Origin: Pseudomonadota bacterium
Lineage (GTDB): Bacteria > Pseudomonadota > Gammaproteobacteria > Burkholderiales > Chitinibacteraceae
Reading direction: 5' to 3'
NCBI GenBank assembly: GCA_026399755.1
Contig: JAPLQI010000057.1
Coordinates: 1 to 64,000 of the forward strand
Length of the DNA stretch: 64,000 bases
Shown: positions 25,724 through 34,506 of the stretch, in pieces
Position numbering within the stretch: position 1 is the stretch's first letter
How the letters are laid out: each line of letters starts with the position of its first letter
Notes under the pieces: model-generated
The model's input: only the letters and a program-made list of their open reading frames with translations
Databases searched by the model: none
Told to the model about the DNA's origin: nothing
Program-made: the position numbers and the translations under genes

Positions 25724-27511
25724 TCACAGAATGAGTGGATCACCCACCAGCGGTTGCCATGTTTTTATTTCTCGGTCTTTTTCTACTAATACGGTGCGGA
25801 TAAAGCGGTTTACGCTGGCGTATTGGGCGAAGAATTGGGCGAGTACGCCGGAGAATAAGACTCGGCTGCTGCCTGCAAACTGGCTGGCGTCTAGCTCCAG
25901 CCTGACTTCTAATCCGTTGCGCCAGCCGCGCCATGCTTCTTTGCCGACTCTGTCTACCGTGCGCTGGGTGTGGATGCTGCGGATGCCGGCGATTTGTTGC
26001 TGGGTGGCGGTGCTGTGGCCGACGTTGTAGAGGTTTAATATTTCGCGCAGCGCGGCAAGGGCTTGCGGGCCTTCGATGAGTGACAAGTGATTTAAGGAAA
26101 GTTGCGAAACTAATCGCCATTGTGCCGCGCTGGCGTAAGGCAGCTGTGGGGTAGGCGAGGCCATGAGGCGTACTTTGGCGACAGGGCCGGGTTGCTCAAA
26201 GGCCAGTGCCGTGCCTGCTGCCAGCGATTCAGCGAGGAAACGATTCGTGCAAAGCAGCTCGGCGCTTAGCGTGGGGGCGGGCGGGTCGGTGGCGAGGAAA
26301 TTCGCGTTCACCCAAGTGAGCAGCATATCGCTGCCGCGCCGCTGAGCGACGCCGTCAACGCGTCTGGCGTGCCAGAAGCAGCCGTTGGCATCACCATGGT
26401 TTAGGCCAAAATAGCGCGGCACAATTTGCGCGCCGTAGGCTTTGCTGGCACGCACTTGGCCGATGGCATAGATCTCGGTGGCGTGCTCTCGATGGCTATC
26501 GGCCACGACGCGGTATTCGCGCGTTTTGCCGCTGGGGCGTAAAGGCTCGGAGGTGCGGGGGAATAGATTAATCACTGGCACGCAGCCCAAGGCTAAATCA
26601 CTGGCTTGCAGGCTAAGGCGGCTGGCGGGGTGGGTGTTAAAGGCGATGATGATTTCTAAATCGTGTTCAGTGGCGGCAGGCACGCTGATCGGCAGCTCAA
26701 AAAAAGCAAATTTGGCCGGGCAGCTAAAGTATTCGAGCAGCATGCGGTGGCTGGCGAGTGCGCCGCTTTCGCTGGGCAAAAGCGCTTCATCATCAGTAAA
26801 ACCGCAGGCTTCTGGTAAACCTTTGATGGGAGCGATTTTGTTTTTAAGTAAGCTAAACATGGCGATGCTATGTGCGCCGAGTAAATCATAAAGCGAGGCG
26901 GCAGTCAGCGCCGATCCGGCCAAATGCACTTTTAGCGTGCTTAAAGTAAGCGCTGGCCAGCCTTCAGCCGCATTGCAATGTATGCGGATTTTAAGCGCCG
27001 ATTGCGACTTGGCTAGGCCGGTGAGTTTTTGTGCTTCTTCGGCATCCAGCAAGATGGCTTCGTCAATTTGCAAAGGCCAAACGGTGAGCGGGGCGGTGGT
27101 TCTAAAGTAAATGCTGTCGGTTTCCTGCTCGCTACGTTGGTGGTTTACAAACAGCGAAGTGCCGCGCTTGATTTCAAGCCCGCTATTGACATTGCCTTTG
27201 CTGGCATCGGCCTGAAAGCAGGCGATGGCGGTGGAAGGCATGGGCCGGATGGCGTAGGGGTAGAGCTCTTCCAGTAATGCACTGCTCAGCTGGGAAAAAT
27301 CATCGTCTAACTGGCGTTGCAAGCGGGCATTTAAAAAAGCGAATCCCTCGAGTAGGCGCTCAATATGCGGGTCCGGGCATTCGTATTCGGATAGCTCCAA
27401 GCGATGGGCGATCTTAGGAAAACGCTCAGCAAAATCCGCCCCGGCGTGGCGCAACCAAGTTAGCTCACGTTGGTAGTAGTCAAGCAAAACAGCGTCTATT
27501 GAATCGCTCAT
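25724..27511 (-). CDS. tssF: T6SS baseplate protein TssF
   Basis: A 595-residue baseplate wedge protein (VasA/ImpG family). The N-terminus LLDYYQRELTWLRHAGADFAERFPKIAHRLEL is the diagnostic start, followed by CPDPHIERLLEGFAFLNARLQRQLDDDF and the block LLEELYPYAIRPMPS. The C-terminal block GTALAFEQPG...LNHLSLIEGPQALAALREIL also matches. ATG 27511 has GAGGTTTAA upstream. It follows tssE (237-bp gap with R1 repeats) and precedes tssG. Confidence 0.95.
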   Translation of the reverse strand: MSDSIDAVLLDYYQRELTWLRHAGADFAERFPKIAHRLELSEYECPDPHIERLLEGFAFLNARLQRQLDDDFSQLSSALLEELYPYAIRPMPSTAIACFQADASKGNVNSGLEIKRGTSLFVNHQRSEQETDSIYFRTTAPLTVWPLQIDEAILLDAEEAQKLTGLAKSQSALKIRIHCNAAEGWPALTLSTLKVHLAGSALTAASLYDLLGAHSIAMFSLLKNKIAPIKGLPEACGFTDDEALLPSESGALASHRMLLEYFSCPAKFAFFELPISVPAATEHDLEIIIAFNTHPASRLSLQASDLALGCVPVINLFPRTSEPLRPSGKTREYRVVADSHREHATEIYAIGQVRASKAYGAQIVPRYFGLNHGDANGCFWHARRVDGVAQRRGSDMLLTWVNANFLATDPPAPTLSAELLCTNRFLAESLAAGTALAFEQPGPVAKVRLMASPTPQLPYASAAQWRLVSQLSLNHLSLIEGPQALAALREILNLYNVGHSTATQQQIAGIRSIHTQRTVDRVGKEAWRGWRNGLEVRLELDASQFAGSSRVLFSGVLAQFFAQYASVNRFIRTVLVEKDREIKTWQPLVGDPLIL

Positions 27512-27592
27512 TTAAACCTCAATGCTTGGTTGTATGGAGGGTGTACTCCCTGTCTATGTGCACCACTAAAGGCAATGACGTTTAGTTTTTTT

Positions 27593-27702
27593 CGTAGGGC
27601 GGGTGCAACCCAACCCTAACAACTTAAGCGAAATGTGATTTGTAGGGCGGGTGCAACCCGCGAGCAATGCTGAAAAATACGCGGGTTTCACCCGCCCTAC
27701 GA
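27593..27702. repeat. R1 palindromic repeat, one half copy plus one complete copy
   Basis: CGTAGGGCGGGTGCAACCC at 27593, then at 27650 GTAGGGCGGGTGCAACCCGCGAGC facing GCGGGTTTCACCCGCCCTACG. It fills the tssE-tssF gap. Confidence 0.85.
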
Positions 27703-27748
27703 GTGAGGCAATGCTTGCGAATGAGCGGTACACAATGAACGTCTCACT

Positions 27749-28195
27749 TTAAGCACCAACTTCCTCAACACTCATCCCATCCTCAGTTTGCTTAATACAC
27801 AGCACAGCCCGCTCATTTTGTGCGCCGCGCAATTCGGCGCAGATGCTGAGAGCGGCGCTTCGGCCATCGGTGCTGAATATTTCTATTTGTACGTCTTTTA
27901 GCCGCGGTTCAAACACGCTGATGGCTTGTTTGATATCGCGGATAAACTGGCGGCGGTCTGCATCAAAGCCGGTTTTAAAGCCACTCCAGTCGGCGATGCC
28001 GTAGTCGATAATGCTGTGCTCGGCCAACCTCGGCATGCTTTCGCGACGGGTATTGAGTATTCGGGAAAGCTCATTGCACACCGATGTCATCACCGCGGCT
28101 TTGCCATATTGGCGGTGCGGGGTGATTTCTGTGCTGTGCGGCGCGTCGTCTTGCAGGCGCTCAAATAAAGGCACTCGAAATGGGTCGGTTTGCAT
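27749..28195 (-). CDS. tssE: T6SS baseplate protein TssE (gp25-like)
   Basis: A 148-residue gp25/lysozyme-like baseplate subunit. The start VPLFERLQDD, the central SVCNELSRILNTRRESM and SIIDYGIADWSGF, and the C-terminal EPRLKDVQIEIF are diagnostic. The conserved Glu of the gp25 fold corresponds to E104 in SVFEPRLKDV. ATG 28195 has a weak ribosome-binding region. It lies between hcp (196-bp gap containing a palindrome at 28283-28357) and tssF. Confidence 0.93.
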   Translation of the reverse strand: MQTDPFRVPLFERLQDDAPHSTEITPHRQYGKAAVMTSVCNELSRILNTRRESMPRLAEHSIIDYGIADWSGFKTGFDADRRQFIRDIKQAISVFEPRLKDVQIEIFSTDGRSAALSICAELRGAQNERAVLCIKQTEDGMSVEEVGA

Positions 28196-28282
28196 AAGGT
28201 AAGGCCAATGAGGTTGATGGCTTTAAGCGTGAATACAACTTGTAATCACACTTAAATAAATAATATCTCGATACGGTAAACC

Positions 28283-28357
28283 GTCATCCCCGAGTGTTTT
28301 TATCGGGGATCCAGCCGCGCTGCTGGATTCCAGCCAAAGACAAGCGGGAATGACGAC
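28283..28357. repeat. Palindromic intergenic repeat of the CGTCATCCCCG type
   Basis: CGTCATCCCCGAG...GGATCCAGC faces GCTGGATTCCAGC...GCGGGAATGACG. This 'GTCATTCCCGC' class of palindrome is common between genes in proteobacteria. Single copy in the window; it occupies the hcp-tssE gap. Confidence 0.8.
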
Positions 28358-28391
28358 ATTTAGTAGCGGGAAGTGAGCACGAACCTAATTC

Positions 28392-28892
28392 TTAACCCTT
28401 AATCAGCTTATTAGAGGTCAAGTCCCATGTGCTGGCGGCGGTGCCTTCTTTGTCGCCGCTGTCTTTTTGCGTGGTGAGTTCCCACTTGATTTTGGTGAAA
28501 TTCAAAGAAAGCGTTTCTACCGGTTTGCCGCCTGTGCCACCGCTGACGCTGACATTGGAAATCAGCGCATTGGTCAGGGTGTAAACAATAAAGGCCACAA
28601 TTTTGCCGCTGTCATCTGAGGCATTGCGGCCAATGGTGATTTTGACTTCAGGGATGTCTTTACCCGCGCAGCAGTATTGATTGAGTAGCGGGGTGGAGGC
28701 ATCGACAAATTTGGTGGTGGTAAATTCGCCAATGTGCGGCTTACCCGAGGTGCGTTCAGAGTTGCTGACGTCATTGGTGACTTGCATGGCTACATTGTGG
28801 CTGTACGACATCACTTCAATTTTGTCGACATAGCCCTCGAGCATGCACTCGCCCTTAATGTCCGCACCCAAGTCGAGAATAATGGCATCCAT
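28392..28892 (-). CDS. hcp: T6SS tube protein Hcp (TssD)
   Basis: A 166-residue Hcp that forms the hexameric inner tube and can chaperone effectors. Family features: short acidic start ILDLGADIKGE, VMSYSHNVAMQV, PHIGEFTTTKFVDASTPLLNQYCC and the C-terminal LSVSGGTGGKPVETLSLNFTKIKWEL pattern. A GGGAG ribosome-binding site precedes ATG 28892. Its separation from tssC by 438 bp of repeat DNA and a possible own promoter would fit the usual high expression of hcp. Confidence 0.95.
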   Translation of the reverse strand: MDAIILDLGADIKGECMLEGYVDKIEVMSYSHNVAMQVTNDVSNSERTSGKPHIGEFTTTKFVDASTPLLNQYCCAGKDIPEVKITIGRNASDDSGKIVAFIVYTLTNALISNVSVSGGTGGKPVETLSLNFTKIKWELTTQKDSGDKEGTAASTWDLTSNKLIKG

Positions 28893-28982
28893 TGTTTAAA
28901 GCTCCCTGTGATGGTGGTGTTGATTGACGGCTTGGGTGAAACCCGCCGTGGTTTAGCTTGGCGTGGGCACAATGGCCTATGC

Positions 28983-29235
28983 GTTTTTAGTGCCTGCGGC
29001 ACGTTGATTTTGGTGCGGGAATCCCCCGCAGGGGACTCCCTTTCTTGAACGGCCAAGAAAGGAAGCAAAACCGCAACCTCAAAAGCACGAAGGCCCCTCG
29101 CTGCGGATAATCAGTTCGGCGAAAAAGGCTGCTCGGGAGCAAGCCCGCTACCCCTTTTTCGAAACCCCGAACCGCTTATTCCTCGCTTCGGCGTGCTTTC
29201 AGGGGGATCTAAGCCCTATACCCGTCCGTGGTTAA
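28983..29235 (+). repeat. R4 long intergenic repeat, copy D (diverged)
   Basis: TTTTTAGTGCCTGCGGCACGTTGATTTTGG at the start; GAAACCCCGAACCGCTTATT and CTTCGGCGTGCTTTCAGGGG near the end. The middle (GGATAATCAGTTCGGCGAAAAAGG) differs from the other copies. Confidence 0.8.
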
Positions 29236-29284
29236 TAAATCTTTTCCTTGTTTGCTATCAAAAATTAAACCGCTTCGTTTCTTC

Positions 29285-29320
29285 GGGTGGGCAAGATGTT
29301 TTATCTTGCCCACCCTAGTG
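29285..29320. terminator. Palindrome downstream of tssC
   Basis: GGGTGGGCAAGATG and CATCTTGCCCACCC form a 14-bp perfect stem with a four-base loop, starting about 13 bp beyond the tssC stop. There is no U-run on the minus strand, so it could be a processing or stabilising hairpin. Confidence 0.5.
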
Positions 29321-29330
29321 TCTAAACACC

Positions 29331-30809
29331 TCAAGCCGCAGGCGGTGGAAGCTCTGCCACTAAGCGGATTGATGCGGTGAGCTCTTCCAGTTGAAAGTGC
29401 GGACGCAAAAAGACGGTGGCGCGGTAGGAGCCGGGCTTGCCTGCGATTTCGGTGACATCAACACGGGCTTCCCTTAGCGGGTATTGCGCTTTGATTTCCT
29501 GCGGGGCGTTGTCGTTGATCAGCACGTAATCGGCGATCCAGTTGTTCAGATAGCTTTGAACATTGTCACGCGTCATAAAGCTGCCGATTTTGTCCCGCAT
29601 GATGACTTTGATGTAATGCGCAAAGCGGGATGCGGCGAGTACATAGGGCAACATGCCGGATATGCTGGCATTGGCGTTGGCCTGCGGGGTGTTGTAGATC
29701 TTGGGTTTGTTGGTGGTTTGCCCGCCAAAAAACACAGCTAGATCGGTGTTCTTTTTGTGGCAGAGTGCAATAAAACCCAGATCGTTCAGCTCTTTTTCAC
29801 GCCGGTCAGTAATCGGTACTTCGGTTGGGCACTTCAGGGTTTTGTCTCCAGACGCAGTAGAGAAAGTATGCGATGGCAGGCCGCTTACTGCGCCCCCGCC
29901 CTCAACGCCGCGAATCGCTGCGCACCAGCCATAGAGTGAAAACGCGTTAGTGATGCGCTGTGCCAGTGCCCATGAGGCATTGCCCCATAGATATTTGCTG
30001 GCGTCGGTGCCGTCTACGTCTTCCACATAATTCATGCCTTCTGTGGGCAATGTGTCTGGGCCGTAAGGTAGGCGCAGCAATACGTGTGGCAAGACCAGTG
30101 ACACATAGCGGGAATCTTCGCTGGCCCTAAAGCTTTGCCATTTAATCAGCTCGCTGCTTTCAAATAATTTAGCCAGATCGCGTGGCAGGCCCAGCTCGGC
30201 AAAGCTGCTCATATCAAACAGCTTAGGATTGGCTGCTGCGATAAAGGGCGCGTGTGCGGCAGCGGCCACATTGGATAGTTTTTCTAAGAGTGCGATATCT
30301 TGCGGATGACGGCCAAATTTATAGTCACCCACCAATACGCTGAAAGGATGTCCACCAAAGGTGCCGTATTCTTCTTCGTAAATCTGTTTAAACAAGGCGC
30401 TCTGGTCAAATTCAACCGCTTTTTCTAAATCGGTTTGCAGATCTTTGCGCGACACATTCATCAGGCGCAGCTTAAGACGCGTGCCTGTTTCGGTGTTCAT
30501 CACCAAATAATGCAGGCCGCGCCATGAGGCTTCCAGCTCCTGCACATCTTTGTGATGCATGATTTGATTCAGCTGAGTGCTGATCAGCTCGTCGATGTCT
30601 TTAATACGCTGGTTAATCATAGCCACCGTATCTTTATCGATTTTCATGACGCCATCGAGTACTTGCGTGGCAAATTCGCCCAGCAAATCGGTGGCATGGC
30701 TTTTCTGGCTTTCATCCAGCGCCATTTTTCCGTCTTTGATAATACTGTCGAGCAGGCTAAGCGTGGCCGTTGCTCCGCCTGCCGCTGCTGCTGGCTGTGT
30801 TTCTGGCAT
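29331..30809 (-). CDS. tssC: T6SS contractile sheath large subunit TssC (VipB)
   Basis: A 492-residue sheath protein. Diagnostic blocks: the interaction segment MHHKDVQELEASWRGLHYLV, EEEYGTFGGHPFSVLVGDY, RASEDSRYVSLVLPHVLLRLPYG, FGGQTTNKPKIYN, and the C-terminal DYVLINDNAPQEIKAQYPLREARVDVTEIAGKPG. A GGAG ribosome-binding site lies before ATG 30809. It follows tssB by 16 bp, so the two sheath subunits are co-translated. Confidence 0.97.
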   Translation of the reverse strand: MPETQPAAAAGGATATLSLLDSIIKDGKMALDESQKSHATDLLGEFATQVLDGVMKIDKDTVAMINQRIKDIDELISTQLNQIMHHKDVQELEASWRGLHYLVMNTETGTRLKLRLMNVSRKDLQTDLEKAVEFDQSALFKQIYEEEYGTFGGHPFSVLVGDYKFGRHPQDIALLEKLSNVAAAAHAPFIAAANPKLFDMSSFAELGLPRDLAKLFESSELIKWQSFRASEDSRYVSLVLPHVLLRLPYGPDTLPTEGMNYVEDVDGTDASKYLWGNASWALAQRITNAFSLYGWCAAIRGVEGGGAVSGLPSHTFSTASGDKTLKCPTEVPITDRREKELNDLGFIALCHKKNTDLAVFFGGQTTNKPKIYNTPQANANASISGMLPYVLAASRFAHYIKVIMRDKIGSFMTRDNVQSYLNNWIADYVLINDNAPQEIKAQYPLREARVDVTEIAGKPGSYRATVFLRPHFQLEELTASIRLVAELPPPAA

Positions 30810-30825
30810 GGTGATTCTCCGTCAA

Positions 30826-31392
30826 TTAAGCGGCTGCAGGGGCAGGCTCTGGGGTAGCAGGTAGGGCGGATTGAATTTCTTTCAGCCCCTCGGTATTGGC
30901 AATCACGTCTTGCAATAATTTATCCAGATCATCATTGCCATCGAGCTTGCCGAGGAGATCCCTCAAGCGCTGACGGGCTTCAAATAGCTTTTTCAGCGGC
31001 GCGACTTTATTCACGATGCTGATTGGGTCGAAATGATCAAAATCTTTGCTCTTAGGCACGGCATTTTTATCGTTGATATCTTGTGGCTCATAAAAATTGA
31101 GCTCGATATTGAGCTTGCTGCCGTCCCCAGCAATGGTGTTATCCACCTGAATCGCCAGCCTTGGGCTGATGGATTCGAGCACTTCAATAAAGTTATCTCG
31201 ATCAATATTGATAAAGCGTCGCTCGCTTAATTTAGGCAGCGGAGCCTTGGGCTGACCGGAGAGGTCAGACAGAATGCCGACCACCAGCGGAAGTTCTTTT
31301 TTCTCAATCGCATTGCCAATCTCTACGTCGTAAGTGATTTGTACGCGGGGAGGGCGAACGCGATCCAGTTTGTGTTGGGTGCTTTCTGTCAT
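30826..31392 (-). CDS. tssB: T6SS contractile sheath small subunit TssB (VipA)
   Basis: A 188-residue sheath protein that heterodimerises with TssC. Family blocks: VRPPRVQITYDVEIGNAIEKKELPLVVGILSDLSG, ERRFINIDRDNFIEVLESISPRL and the C-terminal LKKLFEARQRLRDLLGKLDGND. An Ala/Pro-rich tail follows. GAGGTCGTC precedes ATG 31392. It is the first gene of the left T6SS arm, transcribed away from the lipoprotein gene at 31622. Confidence 0.96.
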   Translation of the reverse strand: MTESTQHKLDRVRPPRVQITYDVEIGNAIEKKELPLVVGILSDLSGQPKAPLPKLSERRFINIDRDNFIEVLESISPRLAIQVDNTIAGDGSKLNIELNFYEPQDINDKNAVPKSKDFDHFDPISIVNKVAPLKKLFEARQRLRDLLGKLDGNDDLDKLLQDVIANTEGLKEIQSALPATPEPAPAAA

Positions 31393-31543
31393 GACGACCT
31401 CATAGTTGTAACTTTGACTCTTACAGGGTGGAAACTGCTTGCCAGCATCCCTTCAAGGAGCGCGCTTCAGTCAAATAAAGTGCTCAATTTATGGTTTGGT
31501 CTGTTGAATCTAGAAGACGAAACTTATAATTGCAAATATTTAG

Positions 31544-31574
31544 TTGGAAGTTTTGAGAAAGTTATTTCTATAAT
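31544..31574 (+). promoter_or_regulatory. Candidate sigma-70 promoter for the right T6SS arm
   Basis: TTGGAA and TATAAT are separated by 19 bp within an AT-rich 229-bp divergent gap between tssB and the lipoprotein gene. The spacer is two bases longer than ideal. The gap must hold promoters for both arms. Confidence 0.35.
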
Positions 31575-31621
31575 AAACATTCACGAATAATTGTTTTTTT
31601 GTAAGTTAAATTGAGGTTTTT

Positions 31622-32092
31622 GTGCAGGGTTTACTCACGCTTCTTCGTATTGTTTTCTTGCTGGCTTGCTGTGTGCCGCTGGCGAGTTGCTCTATGTTTA
31701 ATTTTTTTAAACCGACAATTAAATTAAACAGCGTGTCTTTTTCCGTTGCCACCTCAGCCAATGATGACACCCCCATCCCTATCGATTTGGTGGCCGTCGA
31801 TGATGAAGAGCTACTTAAAAAACTACTCGCACTGCCTGCCTCGCAATGGTTTGAACAACGCGCCCAACTACAGCGCGATTTCCCGCAAGCCCTGTTTGTT
31901 TGGAGCAAAGAGCTGGTGCCCGGTCAGCGATTAGACATTACCGATGCGCCTTTAAAAGGCCAGCGCGGGTCGGTAGTGCTGGTGTACGCAGGCTATAGCT
32001 CGCCCGGCATGCACCGGCTCAGGCTGGATCAGCAAAAAAATGTGATTTTGTATTTAGACAGCCAAGATGTGCGCTGGGTGAGTGGGGAGTAG
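31622..32092 (+). CDS. T6SS-associated lipoprotein in the TssJ position
   Basis: A 156-residue lipoprotein: signal peptide with lipobox LASC (acylated Cys at 23), then a beta-rich domain. The blocks PIPIDLVAVDDEELLKKLLALPASQWFEQR and FVWSKELVPGQRLDI resemble lipoproteins encoded beside tssK in some T6SS loci rather than the classical TssJ transthyretin-like consensus. By position, and because no other lipoprotein is present, it should provide the outer-membrane anchor for TssM. GTG start at 31622 with TTGAGG upstream. It heads the right arm, before tssK. Assignment as TssJ is an inference. Confidence 0.68.
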   Translation: MQGLLTLLRIVFLLACCVPLASCSMFNFFKPTIKLNSVSFSVATSANDDTPIPIDLVAVDDEELLKKLLALPASQWFEQRAQLQRDFPQALFVWSKELVPGQRLDITDAPLKGQRGSVVLVYAGYSSPGMHRLRLDQQKNVILYLDSQDVRWVSGE

Positions 32093-32198
32093 GAGTTAGG
32101 AGTCAGGACGTAGGTTGGGTTAGACGTTTTATTCGCGGGTTTTTGCGAATAAAGCGGCGTAACCCAACATGCTCAGGTGAAAAATTCAGGGGGCAGTT

Positions 32199-32258
32199 GT
32201 AGGGCGGGTGAAACCCGCGAGCAATTTTAATAAATACGCGGGTTTCACCCGCCCTACG
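32199..32258. repeat. R1 palindromic repeat, complete copy
   Basis: GTAGGGCGGGTGAAACCCGCGAGC facing ACGCGGGTTTCACCCGCCCTACG, between the lipoprotein gene and tssK. Preceded at 32112-32165 by another inverted pair, GTTGGGTTAGACG / GGCGTAACCCAAC. Confidence 0.85.
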
Positions 32259-32307
32259 AATGACATTTTGCGTCTGACAAAAAAACAAATCACCTCCAGG
32301 GGATAAC

Positions 32308-33669
32308 GTGGGGCAAATTCCGGAAGCCATTTGCTGGTCTGAGGGCATGCAGCTCTTGCCACAGCACTTTCAGCAGCAGTCTTTGCGCGCCGAAATACTG
32401 GCGGCTCAGCTTGCCTCTGCGGCGCAGCCTTATTATTGGGGCGTGCTGAATGTGGAAATCGACGAAGCGGCTTTGATCGGCGGCACTTTGCGCGTGCTGG
32501 CCCTAGAAGCCATTCTGCCCGATGGGCTGTGGCTATGCATCAAGCCCGGCGTGCATCCGCCGCTGGAGCTCAATTTTCAAGATCTTGTTGCCGCATCGTC
32601 TCAGCATCCGCTCACGCTATATCTGGTGGTGCCGCCGCTTTATCGTGCGGGCGAATTAGATGCCAGCGGGCGGCGCTATGTGTCACAAGATGGCAAAGAT
32701 ATCCCTGATTTAGTCAGCAAAGAATCCCCTGCCGTACTGACTTTTTGGCGGCCCGATTTGGCGGTTTTAGATGAGCAGCATCGCGCCGATGGCGTTTGCT
32801 TGCCGCTACTTAGGGTGGAAGAAGGCGCGGGGGGCTTTGCCCGCAAGGCGTATTTTGCGCCCCAGCCCAAGGTCTTGCCTGAATCTTTATTGGGTAAACG
32901 CATTGCCGCGCTTTGCACCGAGATTCGTGGTAAGTGCGCTTTTTTGGCGGGCCGGCTCAGGCAGGCATTGCAAGATAATAATGAGGGCGACAGCGCCAGA
33001 ATTGATCGGCAACTCGCCGCGCTTTGGGCCAGATTACCCGAGCTGCAAAGTGCCTTAGATAGCCGAGTGGCGCATCCGCTTGCCCTCTATCTAATTTTAA
33101 ATGGCGTGGCAGGATCGGTGTGTGCGCTGAATCCGCAGGCGGGTGTGCCCGCTTTTCGGGCCTTTAATTACGAAGAATTACTCGCCTGTTTTGATGATGT
33201 GATTGGTTTTATTATGAAATCGGTGACACGGATTAAAGCGGGCTACCGCCGTAGCGAATTTGCACTGGAAAAGGTCGGCTTTGTGATCACGCCGCCATTA
33301 TCCTTACGCCAAGGCGGGCAGTGGGTGATCGGCGTGCAAATGCCAAGTAGCGCGGGTGACGATGCGGCGCGGCTGTGGCTAGATAGAGCGGTGATTGCTT
33401 CGATGTCGCAGCTTGAAACCTTACAACGGCAAAGAATGCGTGGAGTGCTTTATCGTCCGCTCGATCGGCAAGAGCAGCTTAGCTATAGCGTGGGGGAAGA
33501 TACCCGCTTATTTAGCCTGTATGAATTTGGCGAGTGGTTTAATCCTGACGAGCCGCTTTGCATTGCCGTACCCGCACAAAACGCTGCGACCGAGCCTTTA
33601 AGCGTTGTCTTGTTTGTGCCCGAGGCCAGCGATGATATCCCCGTGCTCAGTGAGGCGGATCATGACTGA
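32308..33669 (+). CDS. tssK: T6SS baseplate adaptor TssK
   Basis: A 453-residue protein (VasE/ImpJ family) linking the baseplate to TssL/TssM. The start IPEAICWSEGMQLLPQHFQQQSLRAE is diagnostic, as are LPLLRVEEG and FEALRLAL-type helical blocks in the C-terminal half, ending with the shoulder and head domains. The GTG start at 32308 is preceded by AGGGGATAAC. Its stop overlaps the tssL start by 8 bp, indicating coupled translation. Confidence 0.95.
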   Translation: MGQIPEAICWSEGMQLLPQHFQQQSLRAEILAAQLASAAQPYYWGVLNVEIDEAALIGGTLRVLALEAILPDGLWLCIKPGVHPPLELNFQDLVAASSQHPLTLYLVVPPLYRAGELDASGRRYVSQDGKDIPDLVSKESPAVLTFWRPDLAVLDEQHRADGVCLPLLRVEEGAGGFARKAYFAPQPKVLPESLLGKRIAALCTEIRGKCAFLAGRLRQALQDNNEGDSARIDRQLAALWARLPELQSALDSRVAHPLALYLILNGVAGSVCALNPQAGVPAFRAFNYEELLACFDDVIGFIMKSVTRIKAGYRRSEFALEKVGFVITPPLSLRQGGQWVIGVQMPSSAGDDAARLWLDRAVIASMSQLETLQRQRMRGVLYRPLDRQEQLSYSVGEDTRLFSLYEFGEWFNPDEPLCIAVPAQNAATEPLSVVLFVPEASDDIPVLSEADHD

Positions 33670-34396
33670 GTTTGCGCGCCAGCAGGCAGCCTTGCCTTTG
33701 AAGCAGGCTTTTTGTCAGGTATGGGAAGAATGGCTGCTGCTGTCCCCCAGCTTATTAAGCAGCGCCGAGCCGACCGAAAAATTGCTGCTGCGTGTGGCGG
33801 AAGAAAGCAGTGTTTTGGCGCGGCGGGTTTATCGCCTCGTCATGATGCAAGCGGGCGCGGCCAATAAGGTGCATGCCCAAGCGGTGCAATATGCTTTTGT
33901 GGCTTTAATCGACGAAGTGCTGCTGTTCACAGAATGGAGCGGCCAGGTTGCTTGGCAAACCACGCCTTTAGAGTTTCGCCTGTTTAATACCCGCACTTCG
34001 GGCGAAACCTTGCCCGATGAAATGGAGCATTTGATCGAGCGACAAGATTCAAGCGAGCGTGATTTAGCAGCGGTGTATCTGATGACGCTGGTACTGGGTT
34101 TTCGCGGGCGATTGCGCCGAGAGCCTGCTCAATTTGATGCATGGTGTACCTCCTTGTTCGCACAGGTTTATCAGCGGGAGCCGAGTGTTGCCTTGCTGGG
34201 CAAAGTATTAGGTGGCCATAGCGTGACGCAGCCCTTGCAGCTGATAGAGCGAAAAATGCTGCCTGATGGCTATCGCTTGGCGTTGATGCTGGCTTTTTTA
34301 TTACTGCTGATGTTTGGAGTCAGCCATCTGTTCTGGCGAGATGTTTATTTGCAAATCGATATAACTCATCCGCCGCTCAGCGAGGCTAAACCTTGA
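33662..34396 (+). CDS. tssL: T6SS inner-membrane protein TssL (DotU/IcmH)
   Basis: A 244-residue membrane-complex subunit. The cytoplasmic helical hook domain shows the family blocks YAFVALIDEVLLFTEWSG, WQTTPLEFRLFNTRTSGE and LVLGFRGRLR; a single transmembrane helix lies near the C-terminus (LALMLAFLLLLMFGVSHLFW), followed by a short periplasmic tail RDVYLQIDITHPPLSEAKP. I chose ATG 33662 over a start at 33605 because it is in register with the family and overlaps the tssK stop. No C-terminal peptidoglycan-binding OmpA domain is fused. The stop TGA overlaps the next start as TGATG. Confidence 0.93.
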   Translation: MTEFARQQAALPLKQAFCQVWEEWLLLSPSLLSSAEPTEKLLLRVAEESSVLARRVYRLVMMQAGAANKVHAQAVQYAFVALIDEVLLFTEWSGQVAWQTTPLEFRLFNTRTSGETLPDEMEHLIERQDSSERDLAAVYLMTLVLGFRGRLRREPAQFDAWCTSLFAQVYQREPSVALLGKVLGGHSVTQPLQLIERKMLPDGYRLALMLAFLLLLMFGVSHLFWRDVYLQIDITHPPLSEAKP

Positions 34397-34506
34397 TGCT
34401 GCTGATTGTTTCCCTTTTGCCGCTGGGGATGAAGTTCGTATTTGGGCGAGCTGTTTATTTGCAGGTTGATCTGACGCATCCATCGCTGAGCGAGGCCACG
34501 CCGTGA
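34396..34506 (+). CDS. 36-residue mini-gene duplicating the TssL C-terminal tail
   Basis: A short frame between tssL and tssM. Its tail RAVYLQVDLTHPSLSEATP copies the TssL tail RDVYLQIDITHPPLSEAKP; differences are mostly conservative. Its N-terminal part (MLLIVSLLPLGMKFVFG) is short and hydrophobic. The ATG overlaps the tssL stop (TGATG) and the TGA overlaps the tssM start (GTGA), so it is wedged precisely in the coupling path. It arose by duplication of the 3' end of tssL. It may be translated as a tiny membrane peptide or serve only to keep tssM coupled. Confidence 0.6.
   Translation: MLLIVSLLPLGMKFVFGRAVYLQVDLTHPSLSEATP

Larger units (their letters stand above)
28893..29330. other. Gap between tssC and hcp with R4 copy D
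   Basis: No gene is supported. The main content is R4 copy D (28983-29235). The end near 29285-29320 has an inverted GGGTGGGCAAGATG / CATCTTGCCCACCC palindrome that may terminate tssB-tssC transcripts. Confidence 0.6.

Noticed and set aside
28283-28357. Possible small RNA or riboswitch between hcp and tssE
   Set aside because: It fits a common intergenic palindrome class, and no aptamer-like structure is apparent.
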